A stretch of 64,000 bases of DNA from positions 30,001-94,000 of the forward strand of contig CANNZV010002514.1 in NCBI GenBank assembly GCA_947561585.1, in the 5' to 3' direction. The stretch comes from Caprella mutica. Taxonomy: Eukaryota; Arthropoda; Malacostraca; Amphipoda; Caprellidae. The notes beneath the pieces are model-generated. The model was not told the DNA's origin. It saw only the letters and a program-made list of their open reading frames with translations, and did no database searches. Below, piece after piece: positions 35,165 through 44,911 of the stretch (positions within the stretch are counted from its first letter, which is position 1; the number at the start of each line of letters is the position of its first letter). The position numbers and the translations under genes were made by a program.

Positions 35165-38162
35165 CTAATTCAAATAATTTTCTTCAAAGAAAGTCGAATA
35201 ACCATCTAGGCTTTTATCTTTTAAAATTTGGCGATAGTTATTTTGAGTGATTGGGTAAACCTCAAAACTCATTCCTTTAGGAATAAAATCGGCATCTGAA
35301 CTAATGGCTGCATTATAATAAAGCATTGCTTTTTCTTTGGAAGCAAACTTACGCACCACCATAATTGGACGGTTGGTATCTGTACCCAAATAGATATTGG
35401 AAATACGCAATTTATCTAATTTATTATTGACTCGATTAAAGGCCGCAATAGATGATTTTGGCATCATTTATTTTGACATCACCTTTGTCCGTAATAACGA
35501 TAAGCATATAATGTAGCTTATCTTCTTCTGGAATAAATTTCTTAGAAGCAGCTTCTTCAACTGCTGCACTCGTCGATACCGCAGAAGCTCCACGACCTTC
35601 GAGCAAGCGCAAAATTTCTTTGGCACGAGTTTGTTCAGAAGTATCTGGGTATTTGGCAATCACATCTTTTAGTGCAATTATGTAGGATTCCTTGCCACTA
35701 ATATTTCCTGTACAGATAGCCGTGAGCAAGGCGAAACGAGCTTTCAAGGGATTTTCATTTCCAAACAAATCGCCTACTTTACTAGAACGGTCATAAGCTT
35801 TTTTATAATTACCTTTTTCAAATTCTTGGTAAGTCGCATCGTAATAATCAGAAACATTCTGATCTGATTTCATGACTTCTGCGGCATAATTTGGGTCGGT
35901 CAAAATCTTCGAGAAGGTTGTTGTTGGATATTTTTTGGTGATTTTATCTTTATATTCTTGAGCTTTAGCCGTATTGTTGCTATTGGTATGCGACAAATAC
36001 AAATAATACCAAGCATCCAATTCATGCTTTGTTTTCGGATATTCGACCAAAAGACGGTCTTCTAAAATATTGATGGCTTTATCGTCTCGCTGAATGCGTT
36101 CTCGATATAATCGTCCGAGGGCAATCATGGCATCTTGGATGAGTGCACGAGTAGCCGTTTTTTCTTCTTCCGTTTTAGGAACATCTTTGAACATCTGTTC
36201 AATTTCAGACTTAGATAGCTCCTTGGTAATGTCTTCTTTTTCATCTTCTGTAATATCGTCTTCTGTAAAACCAGGTCGGTTTGAGCGACGCCAATCGTCA
36301 GAAAGTTGGCGGTCGTCCCAGATACGATTAAAATCTTTTTCCCCCTTTCTTAAACTCTTTTCATTGTAGAAAGGAAAGGTGCTCGGCGCATTTCTCAAGC
36401 CTCCAGTTGAGTTACCCAAAGTGATGCTTTGAGAAGTCGGAATGGCAGGGCCTTTAGATTTAGCAGCGGCACTATCTTTGGCATCAGCAATAGCTTTTTG
36501 TTTGCCTTCATTTATTTTTTGTGCTAGCTTTTTGAGTTCTTTTTCGTCCAATCCACTGATCATCAAAAGACTATCTTTTAAGGTGATGATTTCGATGTTT
36601 TCGGCAATTTCGATGAGGTTTTTACTCAAGCGTTCTATTTTGTCGTAACGTTCATCGCTTTCACCTATTACGCTTAGGGCTTGGTCGTAGTAGCGTTTTG
36701 CTTCCACATAAGCATCTTGTTGGTAATACAAATCAGCCAATGCGACAAAAGATTCTCCTTTTTGAGCGATATTTCCTGTGTTTAGCTCAATAGATTTCAA
36801 TAGATAATCTATGGCAGCGGTCGATTGTTTGTTTTCGATAGCTACATTTGCCAAGGCAAAATAAATTTGGTCTTTGTACTCTATATTTTTAGCATCTTTC
36901 AGTGCACGCTCCAATTTCTTGATGGTCGCTTCTGGACTTGACTTCCCTGAAAGGTATTCATTTTGAGCCATGCTCAATTCTGCATTAAACTCCATTTCAT
37001 AATCATTGCTGAACTTTTTGGCTTTATCAAAATAAGCCAAAGCCTGTGTAGCATTGTTTTGGCGCTTGTACAATTGTCCTAAGATATAAGCGTATCGAGC
37101 TTTGTTTTGACGGTCTTTGGTTATATCTATAGATTGTTCCAACCAAGGAATCGCTTTGTCGTATTCCTTTTGTTTCAAATGAAAATGAGCCATAGCTGGA
37201 CCTATTTCTGCTCGAACAGCTTTGTAAGTATTGCCCGAATTCGATAATTCTGTAAAAATATTTTCGGCGCGATCATATTTTTCACGCTCTATGTATGTAC
37301 GTGCCAGCCAAAGACGAGCTTCCTGATAAGCAGGTTCTCTTTTCAATGCTTTTTCTTTATCTTCGGTTGCTTTAGGTTTTTCTTTCTTCTTGTTATCGTC
37401 TTCTTTCTCAGGTTTTGGCGTTTCTTCCTTTTTGGGTGTATCAGGAGTTGGAGTCGTTGTTTTAGGCTTGCTTGGGGTCGATTTTTTGTATTTCTTCCCT
37501 TTCTTTTTAGCCTTACGCTTCTTTTTTATTTCTTTATTTTTGGCTTTACGCTCTTTTTCTCTTGCCTTCTTTTTTTGCTTAGCAGTCTGCTCTTTTTCTT
37601 TTTTGACTTCGTCTCGTTCTTTTTCTTTCTCTTTTTGCTCTTGTTTCTTTTCTTTATTGTCAACAGATTTACTGCCTTTTCTAGCTTTTTTGCTGTATTG
37701 CTTGGCATACTTTGCTTTCTGACGAGCAAGCGTTTCTGGATTAAATTCAGCTACGGTATATTCAAAAGTTTCTTCGGCAGATTCATAATCTTTTTTTAGA
37801 TATTGGGCTTGTCCCATCAAAGTATAACAATCGTCTGTCCAATCGCTAATACGGTGCAAAGAAACCACAACCGAAACCTTTTCGATAGCTCTATCCAATT
37901 CGGGCGCAACAGGCTTTGGGTCTTTGGCAGCTACATATTTATAAACAGGCAATATTTTATTATAATTTTCCTGTTCTTGGCTGTTCAAGGCAAGCACACT
38001 TTCTTGCATGATAACATCAGCATTGAAGTAGCCGTTGAATTCAGCAGTAGTGTTGTGGTAAAATTGTTTCAAGAAAGACACATCATCTTTCTTTTTTTGA
38101 GTAGCGCAAGAGGATACTAAAATAAGCAAACCAAGTGCTAAGACGGTATTTATCTTTTTCAT
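35165..38162 (-). CDS. porW: PorW/SprE-type T9SS lipoprotein, frameshifted near its end
   Basis: A large TPR-containing lipoprotein of the type IX secretion and gliding machinery. The start at 38162 gives a lipobox (LILVSSC, Cys19). An earlier ATG at 38183 adds seven residues. TPR-like helices cover most of the length. An extremely Lys/Glu-rich insert of about 130 residues lies near 160-290. The long frame ends at 35436. The typical C-terminal module (KLDKLRISNIYL, KEKAMLYYNA, NYRQILKDKSLDGYSTFFEENY) is in the next frame, 35165-35467. One extra A in the A4 run (35456-35459) explains the break. The restored length is about 998 residues. Confidence 0.87.
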
Positions 38163-38183
38163 CGGATACAAATATCTTATCAT

Positions 38184-38585
38184 TTTTAAGATTTCGAAAC
38201 TAAAAAACGTTTTATAAACGTTAATTTTGCAAAAAATACTTTAGTTAAAGTATGTTTTAAGAACTTTGCGTATTTATTGGGTTATATTAAGTTGAAAAGA
38301 AAAAAACGTTTCTAAATCAACTATGTAACCAATAATTTTATACTACTTAGAGGCTGCTTTTGTTTCAGCATACTTTCTGTTTCAGCCTCTCTAACAATAG
38401 CTAATCGGTTTGGGCCGTAAGGATATTGGAAAAAGTAGCGTAAAGCCTTCTTTTTCGACTTTAATTTAAAAAAAAGGAATTTAGTTAATTAACTAGAAAG
38501 GATGTAAGTTTATTATAAATTTTTCAAACTTTGACAAGCGAATCTAAGCATATTTTTTTGTTTGGATTTGCCAATTACCTTAATT
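38184..38585. other. Divergent intergenic region
   Basis: About 400 bp between the divergent porW and M23 genes, so it should hold both promoters. It contains an AGAGGCTG/CAGCCTCT hairpin (38349-38390). No open frame of note and no perfect TAnnTTTG box was found. Confidence 0.5.
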
Positions 38586-39470
38586 ATGTCAAACGATAAT
38601 AAAGAAAATGAAGCATTCCTAGAACGGTTGAAACATAAATATCGTCTAGTAGTAATGAACAACGACACCTTTGAAGAAATTGGTTCGTACAATTTCACTC
38701 GGCTCAATATGTATGTTATGGGAGGCTTAGCGGTTCTTGGCATAGGTATATTGACCATTCTGCTCATTTCATTTACGCCGCTCCGAAAGCTGATTCCTGG
38801 CTACGGCGATATTCGAGAACATGCCGAAATTTATAAGCTCAATCAGCAAATAGATCAAATGGAAGAGGAGCTAAAAGCGCAGAAAAATTATACGGATAGC
38901 TTTCGGAAAATATTGGTGGGCGATGTAGAAACGATAGATGATGTAGAAACGACTGCTGAGGAAGTTCCTGATAGTTTGCTTACGGTAGAACGAATTCAGG
39001 AAGACGAAGAGCTTCGCAAGGAAATAGAACTCGACGAAATAGAACAAAAAGAAGAGTTGGAAGCCAAAAAAGAAGGGTCTTCTCGTATTTTAACTTTGGA
39101 TCAACTCAATTTTTATCCTCCTGTTAATGGTTCAATAAGCGAGGGTTTTATGCCCGACAAAAAGCATTTGGGTGTAGATGTGATGTCGCCCAAGAACACA
39201 CCTGTAAAGGCGGTTTTGGATGGAGTTGTCATTACGGCAGATTGGACGGTAGAAACAGGAAATACCATTGCCATTCAACATTCCAATAATGTCATTTCTT
39301 TTTACAAGCACAACTCTGCTTTGCTCAAAAAAGCAGGAGACTTGGTAAAGGCAGGAGAGGCAGTTGCTATTATTGGAAACACAGGAACGCTGTCAAGCGG
39401 GCCTCATCTTCATTTTGAACTTTGGCACGACGGACAAGCTGTAGATCCTAGTTTGTATATACAGTTTTAG
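38586..39470 (+). CDS. Membrane-anchored M23-family peptidase
   Basis: A 294-residue bitopic protein. A cytoplasmic N-terminus of about 45 residues includes the YRLVVMNNDTFEEIGSYNF segment common in Bacteroidota M23 proteins. One membrane helix (about 48-70) and a Glu-rich coiled coil (about 85-165) follow. The C-terminal LytM domain has the zinc-site motifs KHLGVDV and GPHLHFELWHDG. It probably cuts peptidoglycan cross-links or activates amidases during growth and division. The ATG at 38586 is used. An in-frame upstream start adds no conserved sequence. Its stop overlaps the convergent transporter gene by four bases. Confidence 0.9.
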   Translation: MSNDNKENEAFLERLKHKYRLVVMNNDTFEEIGSYNFTRLNMYVMGGLAVLGIGILTILLISFTPLRKLIPGYGDIREHAEIYKLNQQIDQMEEELKAQKNYTDSFRKILVGDVETIDDVETTAEEVPDSLLTVERIQEDEELRKEIELDEIEQKEELEAKKEGSSRILTLDQLNFYPPVNGSISEGFMPDKKHLGVDVMSPKNTPVKAVLDGVVITADWTVETGNTIAIQHSNNVISFYKHNSALLKKAGDLVKAGEAVAIIGNTGTLSSGPHLHFELWHDGQAVDPSLYIQF

Positions 39471-40909
39471 AAAATATTTGGAATAACAAATAGCATAAAT
39501 AGCATTAAGATGGAGACGGCAATTATATTTAAGAAAATACCAGCTTTTGCCATTTCGTGTACTTTGATATAGCCACTCGCAAATACAATCGCATTGGGAG
39601 GCGTTGCCATCGGCAACATAAAAGCACAACTTGAAGCGATCGTAACGGGGATCAATATATGCAAGATACTAGCATCTAAGCCAATTGCAATACCTGCCAC
39701 TACGGGACAAAAAATAGCGACTAAAGCCACATTGCTCATCAGCTCTGTCATAAACAATAGAACCAAAACCATCAAAGCACTGACTACAAATACATTGAGT
39801 CCTTGGTTGGCAGAAACGACTTCGCCAATAAAATCAATTACTCCAGAATCGGATAGTCCTTTGGCTAAAGCCAAACCTCCTCCAAATAAAATAAGTATGC
39901 CCCAAGGGAGTTTTACCGTATCTGCCCAATCGAGTGTAAATTCTCCTTTGCTCAACCGAAAAGGTATGGTAAACAAGGTAAAAGCCGCCAACAGACTGAT
40001 ACCTGTATCAGTCAAGTTCAGAAAAGGCAAATATTCGTTGATATGCATCCGAGCAATCCATAAAAATATAGTGAGGGCGAAGATGACGAGAACCCTAGCT
40101 TCTGTTTTTTGCAAAGGGCCCAATTTATCCAATTCTTGGTCGATGAGATCTTTGGAATTATTGATATTTGCCAAACCACTCGGATAGACAAATCGAACGA
40201 GAATTATATAAATTACTCCAATCATCAAAACAGAAAAAGGGACTCCGAGCAGCATCCAGTTTAAAAAGGAAATTTGAACGCCATATTCTTGCTCCATAAA
40301 ACCGACCATAACCATGTTGGGAGGCGTTCCGATGATGGTGGCGATTCCGCCAACATTAGCTGCATAAGCAATTCCTAGCATTATACTCAAAGCAAAATTT
40401 CGATCCCCTTTGCTAAAGCCATCTTCGTCATTGATGAGCAAATCAATGACGGATAGAGCGATTGGTAGCATCACTACGGTTGTAGCTGTATTGCTGATCC
40501 ACATACTTAAAAAAGCCGTTGCAATCATAAATCCAAGCACTACTTTGTTGGGACTCGTTCCTGTTATTTTGATAATATTGAGGGCAATACGTTTGTGCAA
40601 GTTTACCTTTTCTAGAGCAAGTGCCATCACAAAACCACCAAAGAAAAGAAAAACGATCGGACTCCCATAATTGGCTGCAACTGTTTTGGTGTCCATTATT
40701 CCGACTAATGGAAATAGAGTTAAAGGAATCAAAGCTGTTACAGAGATAGAAACCGCTTCTGTTATCCACCAAGTAACCATCCAGGCAGCAATAGCAATAA
40801 CTTTATCTGCTTCGGGATTGATGACCGTAAAGGGCAAGTTGTAGAGAAGTAGGAATAAAATTGGACCTATAATCAAGCCTACTTTTTTTGTAATAGAATA
40901 ATTGGTCAT
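39467..40909 (-). CDS. DASS/SLC13-family sodium-coupled anion transporter
   Basis: A polytopic transporter of about 480 residues in the divalent anion:sodium symporter family. Visible marks are AAWMVTWWITEAVSISVTALIPL, the two SNTAT-type motifs (WISNTATTVVML, and TELMSNVALVAIF), and MLPMATPPNAIVFASG near the end. Substrates in the family are C4-dicarboxylates, citrate or sulfate, and I cannot choose. The start at 40909 (MTNYS) is preferred. An ATG at 40939 lies inside the target duplication of a miniature element upstream. No operon partner is present. Confidence 0.9.
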   Translation of the reverse strand: MTNYSITKKVGLIIGPILFLLLYNLPFTVINPEADKVIAIAAWMVTWWITEAVSISVTALIPLTLFPLVGIMDTKTVAANYGSPIVFLFFGGFVMALALEKVNLHKRIALNIIKITGTSPNKVVLGFMIATAFLSMWISNTATTVVMLPIALSVIDLLINDEDGFSKGDRNFALSIMLGIAYAANVGGIATIIGTPPNMVMVGFMEQEYGVQISFLNWMLLGVPFSVLMIGVIYIILVRFVYPSGLANINNSKDLIDQELDKLGPLQKTEARVLVIFALTIFLWIARMHINEYLPFLNLTDTGISLLAAFTLFTIPFRLSKGEFTLDWADTVKLPWGILILFGGGLALAKGLSDSGVIDFIGEVVSANQGLNVFVVSALMVLVLLFMTELMSNVALVAIFCPVVAGIAIGLDASILHILIPVTIASSCAFMLPMATPPNAIVFASGYIKVHEMAKAGIFLNIIAVSILMLFMLFVIPNIF

Positions 40910-40944
40910 TTTTTTTGATTGAGGAGACAAAATAAACATAGATT

Positions 40945-41120
40945 CAAGGCAAACGCATTAAAATGCCAACACGCTACAGTAGATAAATATTTGTTTAAAA
41001 TCTATATCACTAACAGTTGTTTTTGGCAGTCAAGCAGCGAAAAGAGTTCCTTTTATGGAATAGTTTAGGCTAAACATATCAACAATTAAACAAAAGGGTA
41101 GTTCTAGTGCGTTTGCCCTG
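40945..41120. mobile_element. Miniature inverted-repeat element, 176 bp
   Basis: The ends CAAGGCAAACGCA and, inverted, CAGGGCAAACGCA match 12 of 13, with similarity continuing inward. The element is flanked by a perfect 9-bp direct repeat ACATAGATT (40936-40944 and 41121-41129). No coding capacity. The end core GGCAAACGCA matches that of the element at 51244-51408 (GGCAATCGCA). The remaining gap up to 41338 is AT-rich and holds the next promoter. Confidence 0.8.
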
Positions 41121-41285
41121 ACATAGATTAGGGTTTGCAAAATTAATATAAAAATTAATTCCCATAGAGCAACTTAGTAGATGAATAGTAAGTAGAATAG
41201 AAGAAATAGGGCAAAAAAAATCAAAAATAGATAGTGTTTAGACTACAATAATTAAGCTAGCCTAGCCTTTTATACTAAAAAGTCG

Positions 41286-41293
41286 TACCTTTG
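41286..41293 (+). promoter_or_regulatory. TAnnTTTG promoter box for the HAD gene
   Basis: TACCTTTG lies 46 bp before the ATG at 41339. No -33 TTG is obvious. Confidence 0.5.
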
Positions 41294-41338
41294 CGGCTTA
41301 CGTTAATTTCAACTAGATATAAATAATATTTTATAAAT

Positions 41339-41767
41339 ATGGAACAGAAGCACGAATTGGAATCGTCTTTTAATGAAAAAGGAGAATCTTTAAGCCCTAT
41401 TTTGGCTAATGAGATTAAAAATTATATGATAGATATAGATGGTACTATCTGCGACGATATTCCGAATGAACAGCCTGAGCGTATGGAAACGGCTATGGTT
41501 TATCCAGATGCCCTCAAAATGCTCAATAAATGGTACGACGAAGGACATGTTATTACCTTTTTTACCTCTCGTACCGAGGCACACCGAGCAGTTACTGAGC
41601 GTTGGTTGGCCAAACATGGTTTCAAATATCATGGTATTCTTTTTGGGAAACCAAGAGGAGGAAATTATCATTGGATTGACAATCATATCGTAAAAGCGAC
41701 TCGTTTCAAAGGAAAATTCACGGATTTGGTGGTCAAAACCAAAGAAATAGAAGTTTTCAAATCATAG
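41339..41767 (+). CDS. HAD-superfamily phosphatase-like protein
   Basis: A 142-residue minimal HAD protein. Motif I is DIDGTICDD (nucleophile Asp near residue 32), motif II is the Thr/Ser in ITFFTSRTEAHRAVTERWL, the lysine motif is in LFGKPRGGNYHWIDN, and acidic motif IV residues follow. No cap domain is present. Relatives include small phosphatases of polysaccharide and heptose pathways, sometimes mislabelled phosphoheptose isomerase. The substrate is unknown. It is followed by its own terminator and so is monocistronic. Confidence 0.85.
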   Translation: MEQKHELESSFNEKGESLSPILANEIKNYMIDIDGTICDDIPNEQPERMETAMVYPDALKMLNKWYDEGHVITFFTSRTEAHRAVTERWLAKHGFKYHGILFGKPRGGNYHWIDNHIVKATRFKGKFTDLVVKTKEIEVFKS

Positions 41768-41797
41768 AAAGAAAACTAAAAAACATTTTTCTATACC

Positions 41798-41836
41798 AAA
41801 AGGCTGTTGGATTCACTTCCAACAGCCTTTTTTTAT
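41798..41836 (+). terminator. Terminator after the HAD gene
   Basis: The perfect arms aaggctgttgga and tccaacagcctt, with a 6-nt loop, are followed by a T-run. Confidence 0.92.
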
Positions 41837-42208
41837 TCCCTTTATCGAATTGCTCCTTGGATTTATCGAGTATTTTTTTGGGTTTTGAAAAAAAAGCACA
41901 CTTTAGTGGTAACGAATTACCAATAGAAGACATTAAAGAAGTAAAAGGAGCTTAGAGCATCTTTTTCTTCTTTAAAAATCGAACAAGATAATGGCGGCTT
42001 TGCTGCCGATATCTTGTTTGAAAAAACGGATAAAGAGCTATGTGAAAATTTAATTCACATAAATAACGATTTTTTAACAGTTCTTTAAAGAAAGCGAGGC
42101 AACAGATTACAATCTGGAAGTGTTATATAGATGAACATATCCATAAAATGAAAAGTAGATGTAATTCCCTTTTCATTGTAATCTCATAAACATTATAATC
42201 CACGCAGT
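41837..42208. other. Intergenic region upstream of the 92-residue protein
   Basis: About 370 bp without a gene I can support. It contains an imperfect hairpin near 41980-42021 (aacaagataatggcggc against ctgccgatatcttgttt). This could be a leader structure of the next gene or the end of a small RNA. Confidence 0.4.
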
Positions 42209-42487
42209 ATGAAAAATTTCAGAAAAATTAAATTAGCTCTTTCGATAGGGCTTATCAACAAAGCAGAAAACAGCAATTTGTTGACTTCTGTAAAAGACAT
42301 GATGAAAAGCTTTAGCAATGAAGTTGGTAACTTCATAGAGCTTACTACGACAAACCAATTCCCTTTGAACGCATCCCTGAACAATCAAACGTATGCGATT
42401 CGGTATGAAAATGCCATTTTAAATGTGAATGTCGTAACCAATACCAATACTCGATCTCAACACATCCAAGGTTTCGACCTCAGATAA
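42209..42487 (+). CDS. Small protein of unknown function
   Basis: A 92-residue protein with a basic N-terminus (MKNFRKIKLALSIGLINKAENS). It has a short amphipathic middle and a polar, Asn/Thr-rich C-terminal half (NVVTNTNTRSQHIQG). No clear signal peptide, membrane helix or known motif is present. A good terminator follows 45 bp after the stop, and a long leader with a hairpin precedes it. The gene is probably real and transcribed alone. Function cannot be inferred. Confidence 0.6.
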   Translation: MKNFRKIKLALSIGLINKAENSNLLTSVKDMMKSFSNEVGNFIELTTTNQFPLNASLNNQTYAIRYENAILNVNVVTNTNTRSQHIQGFDLR

Positions 42488-42531
42488 GATAGATATACAA
42501 ACCGAATACGTACAATCCCTTAAAATCGAGA

Positions 42532-42560
42532 GAGGCAGGCTATTTAGCCTGCCTTTTTTG
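42532..42560 (+). terminator. Terminator after the 92-residue protein
   Basis: The arms aggcaggcta and tagcctgcct enclose a TT loop and are followed by six T. Confidence 0.9.
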
Positions 42561-42633
42561 GTTTATAGATGAAAAATTACGCTTACTAGCAAAATTCACT
42601 TATTTTGGATGCTATTACCAAAAAAGAGAATCA

Positions 42634-44061
42634 ATGCTACATTCCAAAAAAAAGCTTCCTGTTCAGAAAGTTATCATACCCATTCTTTTTTTCTTTGGTT
42701 TGCTCCTTTATGGCTTGTTTATTCATCCTCAGTTTGTGGGGGAGAGTATGCTTCCAATTGAAGTTTTGATTTTAATTGCGATTTGCTTCAATAGCCTTTA
42801 CCTTTTCCGATTGGGTTTCGATTGGGAAGAAATCCAACAACACATCGTCCAAAAAGTAGGCGAATCCATTCCTGTCGTCCTTATTCTATTTGCGATAGGA
42901 GTATTGATTGGAAGTTGGATTGTGAGCGGGACGATTCCAATGCTTATTTATTATGGAATCAATTTGGTCAATGCCAATTGGATTTATTTGTTCTCTTTTC
43001 TTATCTGTATTATTTTTTCGCTCCTTACGGGAACATCTTGGGGTTCGGCAGGAACGATTGGAATTGTCATGATGGGAATAACAGAAGTGTATGAGGCTGA
43101 CCTTGCAATTACCGCAGGAGCAGTTGTAGGAGGAAGTTTTTTTGGGGATAAAATGTCTCCACTTTCGGATACGACCAATATTGCTTCGCTGGCAACAGGC
43201 GTAGATGTAATCGATCATATCAAATCCATGATTTATACTACAGGCCCTTCTGCAATCATTGCTGCTTTGATCTATTTTGCCTTGTCGCCATATTTTTCGG
43301 GTGCAAACCCCACAACAGCATTAAGTTTGGATTCCGTTAATCAAACCTTGGCGGAGTTGGATCAATTGTTTCATTTCAACCTACTGCTATTGCTGCCGCT
43401 AGCAGTAGTCGTGTGGGGAAGTATCAGGCGCAAGCCCATTTTTCTGACCTTGCTTGGCAGTGCTTGGATTGCCATGTTTTTGGCTTTTATCTTTCAAGAT
43501 TTTAGCTCCAATGCCATTTTCAATAGTTTCAATAAAGGATTTAGTGTAGAAATGGCAGCAGGTTTGGAACTCAAATCCAATGTCATACAAATTCTGAACC
43601 GAGGGGGATTGTATAATTTGATTGATGGAATTGTGATTTCTTTACTCATTTTTGCCTTTATTGGTACGTTGGAAGTTATCAATGCCATTGAAATTTCCAT
43701 CCATTCCATCATGAATAAATTGCAAAAAAAATCGCATACCATCGCTGCAGCACTCACTTCTACTTGGCTTACCAATCTGATGGCTTCCAACCAATATGCT
43801 ACAAGTTTTATTATTGGAGCGGCTTTCAACAAGAAATTTGATGCCATGAAAATCGAACGAAAAGTATTGAGCCGATCGATTGAAGATGCAGGCACAATGA
43901 TGGAAAACCTCGCTCCTTGGACGCCTTCGGGCGTTTTTATGGCAGGAGCTTTGGGTGTGAGTGTTTTTGAGTTTGCGCCTTATCAGTTTTTGTCCTTGGT
44001 TAATATTGTAATTGCCTATATTTTTGCCTTTACAGGAATTGCTTGTTTTTATAAAAAATAA
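42634..44061 (+). CDS. nhaC: NhaC-family Na+/H+ antiporter
   Basis: A 475-residue membrane antiporter with about 11-12 hydrophobic helices. NhaC-family marks are VVLILFAIGVLIGSWIVSGTIPMLIYYG, LLTGTSWGSAGTIGIVMMGI, GAVVGGSFFGDKMSPLSDTTNIAS with conserved acidic and Ser/Thr residues, and SIEDAGTMMENLAPWTPSGVFMAGALG. It exports sodium in exchange for protons. Length is normal. It appears monocistronic. Confidence 0.93.
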   Translation: MLHSKKKLPVQKVIIPILFFFGLLLYGLFIHPQFVGESMLPIEVLILIAICFNSLYLFRLGFDWEEIQQHIVQKVGESIPVVLILFAIGVLIGSWIVSGTIPMLIYYGINLVNANWIYLFSFLICIIFSLLTGTSWGSAGTIGIVMMGITEVYEADLAITAGAVVGGSFFGDKMSPLSDTTNIASLATGVDVIDHIKSMIYTTGPSAIIAALIYFALSPYFSGANPTTALSLDSVNQTLAELDQLFHFNLLLLLPLAVVVWGSIRRKPIFLTLLGSAWIAMFLAFIFQDFSSNAIFNSFNKGFSVEMAAGLELKSNVIQILNRGGLYNLIDGIVISLLIFAFIGTLEVINAIEISIHSIMNKLQKKSHTIAAALTSTWLTNLMASNQYATSFIIGAAFNKKFDAMKIERKVLSRSIEDAGTMMENLAPWTPSGVFMAGALGVSVFEFAPYQFLSLVNIVIAYIFAFTGIACFYKK

Positions 44062-44114
44062 GTTTTTGTGTATATCTTTTTCTTTTCCAAGAAGGTCATG
44101 TTACATGACTTCCT

Positions 44115-44122
44115 TATCTTTG
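44115..44122 (+). promoter_or_regulatory. TAnnTTTG promoter box for the MazG-like gene
   Basis: TATCTTTG lies 50 bp before the ATG at 44172. Confidence 0.5.
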
Positions 44123-44171
44123 TGCCAAGAGAAAATTCCTTTTTTTGAGAAAACAAAATACGTTAAATACG

Positions 44172-44648
44172 ATGGACAAACTCGATGCACTCAATCAAGT
44201 AGCCAAATTTCACAAAACATTCAAACATCCAATTTTACCAGAACCCATTATTCCTGCAAAAGAACGCTGTGCATTGCGTGTTAGTTTGATTGCCGAAGAA
44301 CTCAAGGAATTGGAAGAAGCCATAGCTGCCAATGATTTGGTAGAAGTTGCCGATGCGCTTTGCGATATTCAGTATGTCTTATCTGGAGCAGTTTTGGAAT
44401 TTGGTTTGGGCAATAAATTCCGAGCATTATTCGACGAAGTACAACGTTCTAATATGAGCAAAACTTGCAAATCGAAAGAGGAAGCAGAAGCAACTATGCA
44501 GCATTACAAAGAAACGAAAGGAGTCGATTCTTATATGAAGCAAGAAGGGGAGGTGTATTTGGTTTACCGAGAAGGTGACCACAAAACCCTCAAATCTATC
44601 AATTATTCACCTGCAGATCTAAAAGGAATATTATACGGAATTGAATAA
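44172..44648 (+). CDS. MazG-like/PRA-PH superfamily nucleotide pyrophosphohydrolase
   Basis: A 158-residue all-alpha NTP pyrophosphatase-type protein. The metal-binding EExxE...D pattern is EELKELEEAIAANDLVEVADALCDIQYV near residues 43-70. The rest includes EVQRSNMSK and a C-terminal extension with VYLVYREGD. The start ATG 44172 follows a promoter box. An upstream in-frame ATG at 44145 adds nine residues of no evident value. It may clean damaged nucleotides. The exact substrate is unknown. Confidence 0.85.
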   Translation: MDKLDALNQVAKFHKTFKHPILPEPIIPAKERCALRVSLIAEELKELEEAIAANDLVEVADALCDIQYVLSGAVLEFGLGNKFRALFDEVQRSNMSKTCKSKEEAEATMQHYKETKGVDSYMKQEGEVYLVYREGDHKTLKSINYSPADLKGILYGIE

Positions 44649-44774
44649 GTGATTTTGTAAATCACACCTGCTTGTCCCGTACCGCAGGTCGGGAAATTGT
44701 ATAATGCCGTACTGCTTAAATTCTATATCCGAAATAAGTTAATTAAGTCGGTATTGAAAGGGTGAAAAAGGGTG

Positions 44775-44887
44775 AATTTCAAATTCAAATCTCAACTTCA
44801 AGCTTGTCCGACGACAGGCGGGCTCAATTAGATGTTGACTATTAGTTTTAGACTAAGGATTGTTTTGTATAGGTTGAATTTGAAATT
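44775..44887. repeat. Palindromic intergenic element
   Basis: The perfect 14-bp arms AATTTCAAATTCAA (44775-44788) / TTGAATTTGAAATT (44874-44887) enclose a GC-rich hairpin gcttgtc/gacaggc (44802-44819). Nearby, ACCTGC/GCAGGT (44666-44689) forms another. These lie between convergent genes. Confidence 0.7.
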
Positions 44888-44911
44888 TGCATTTGAGCTT
44901 GTGTTTTATTT

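Noticed and set aside
37390..37799. Plus-strand frames rich in Phe/Ser opposite porW
   Set aside because: They are the antisense of the Lys/Glu-rich codons of porW (AAA/GAA read as TTT/TTC).
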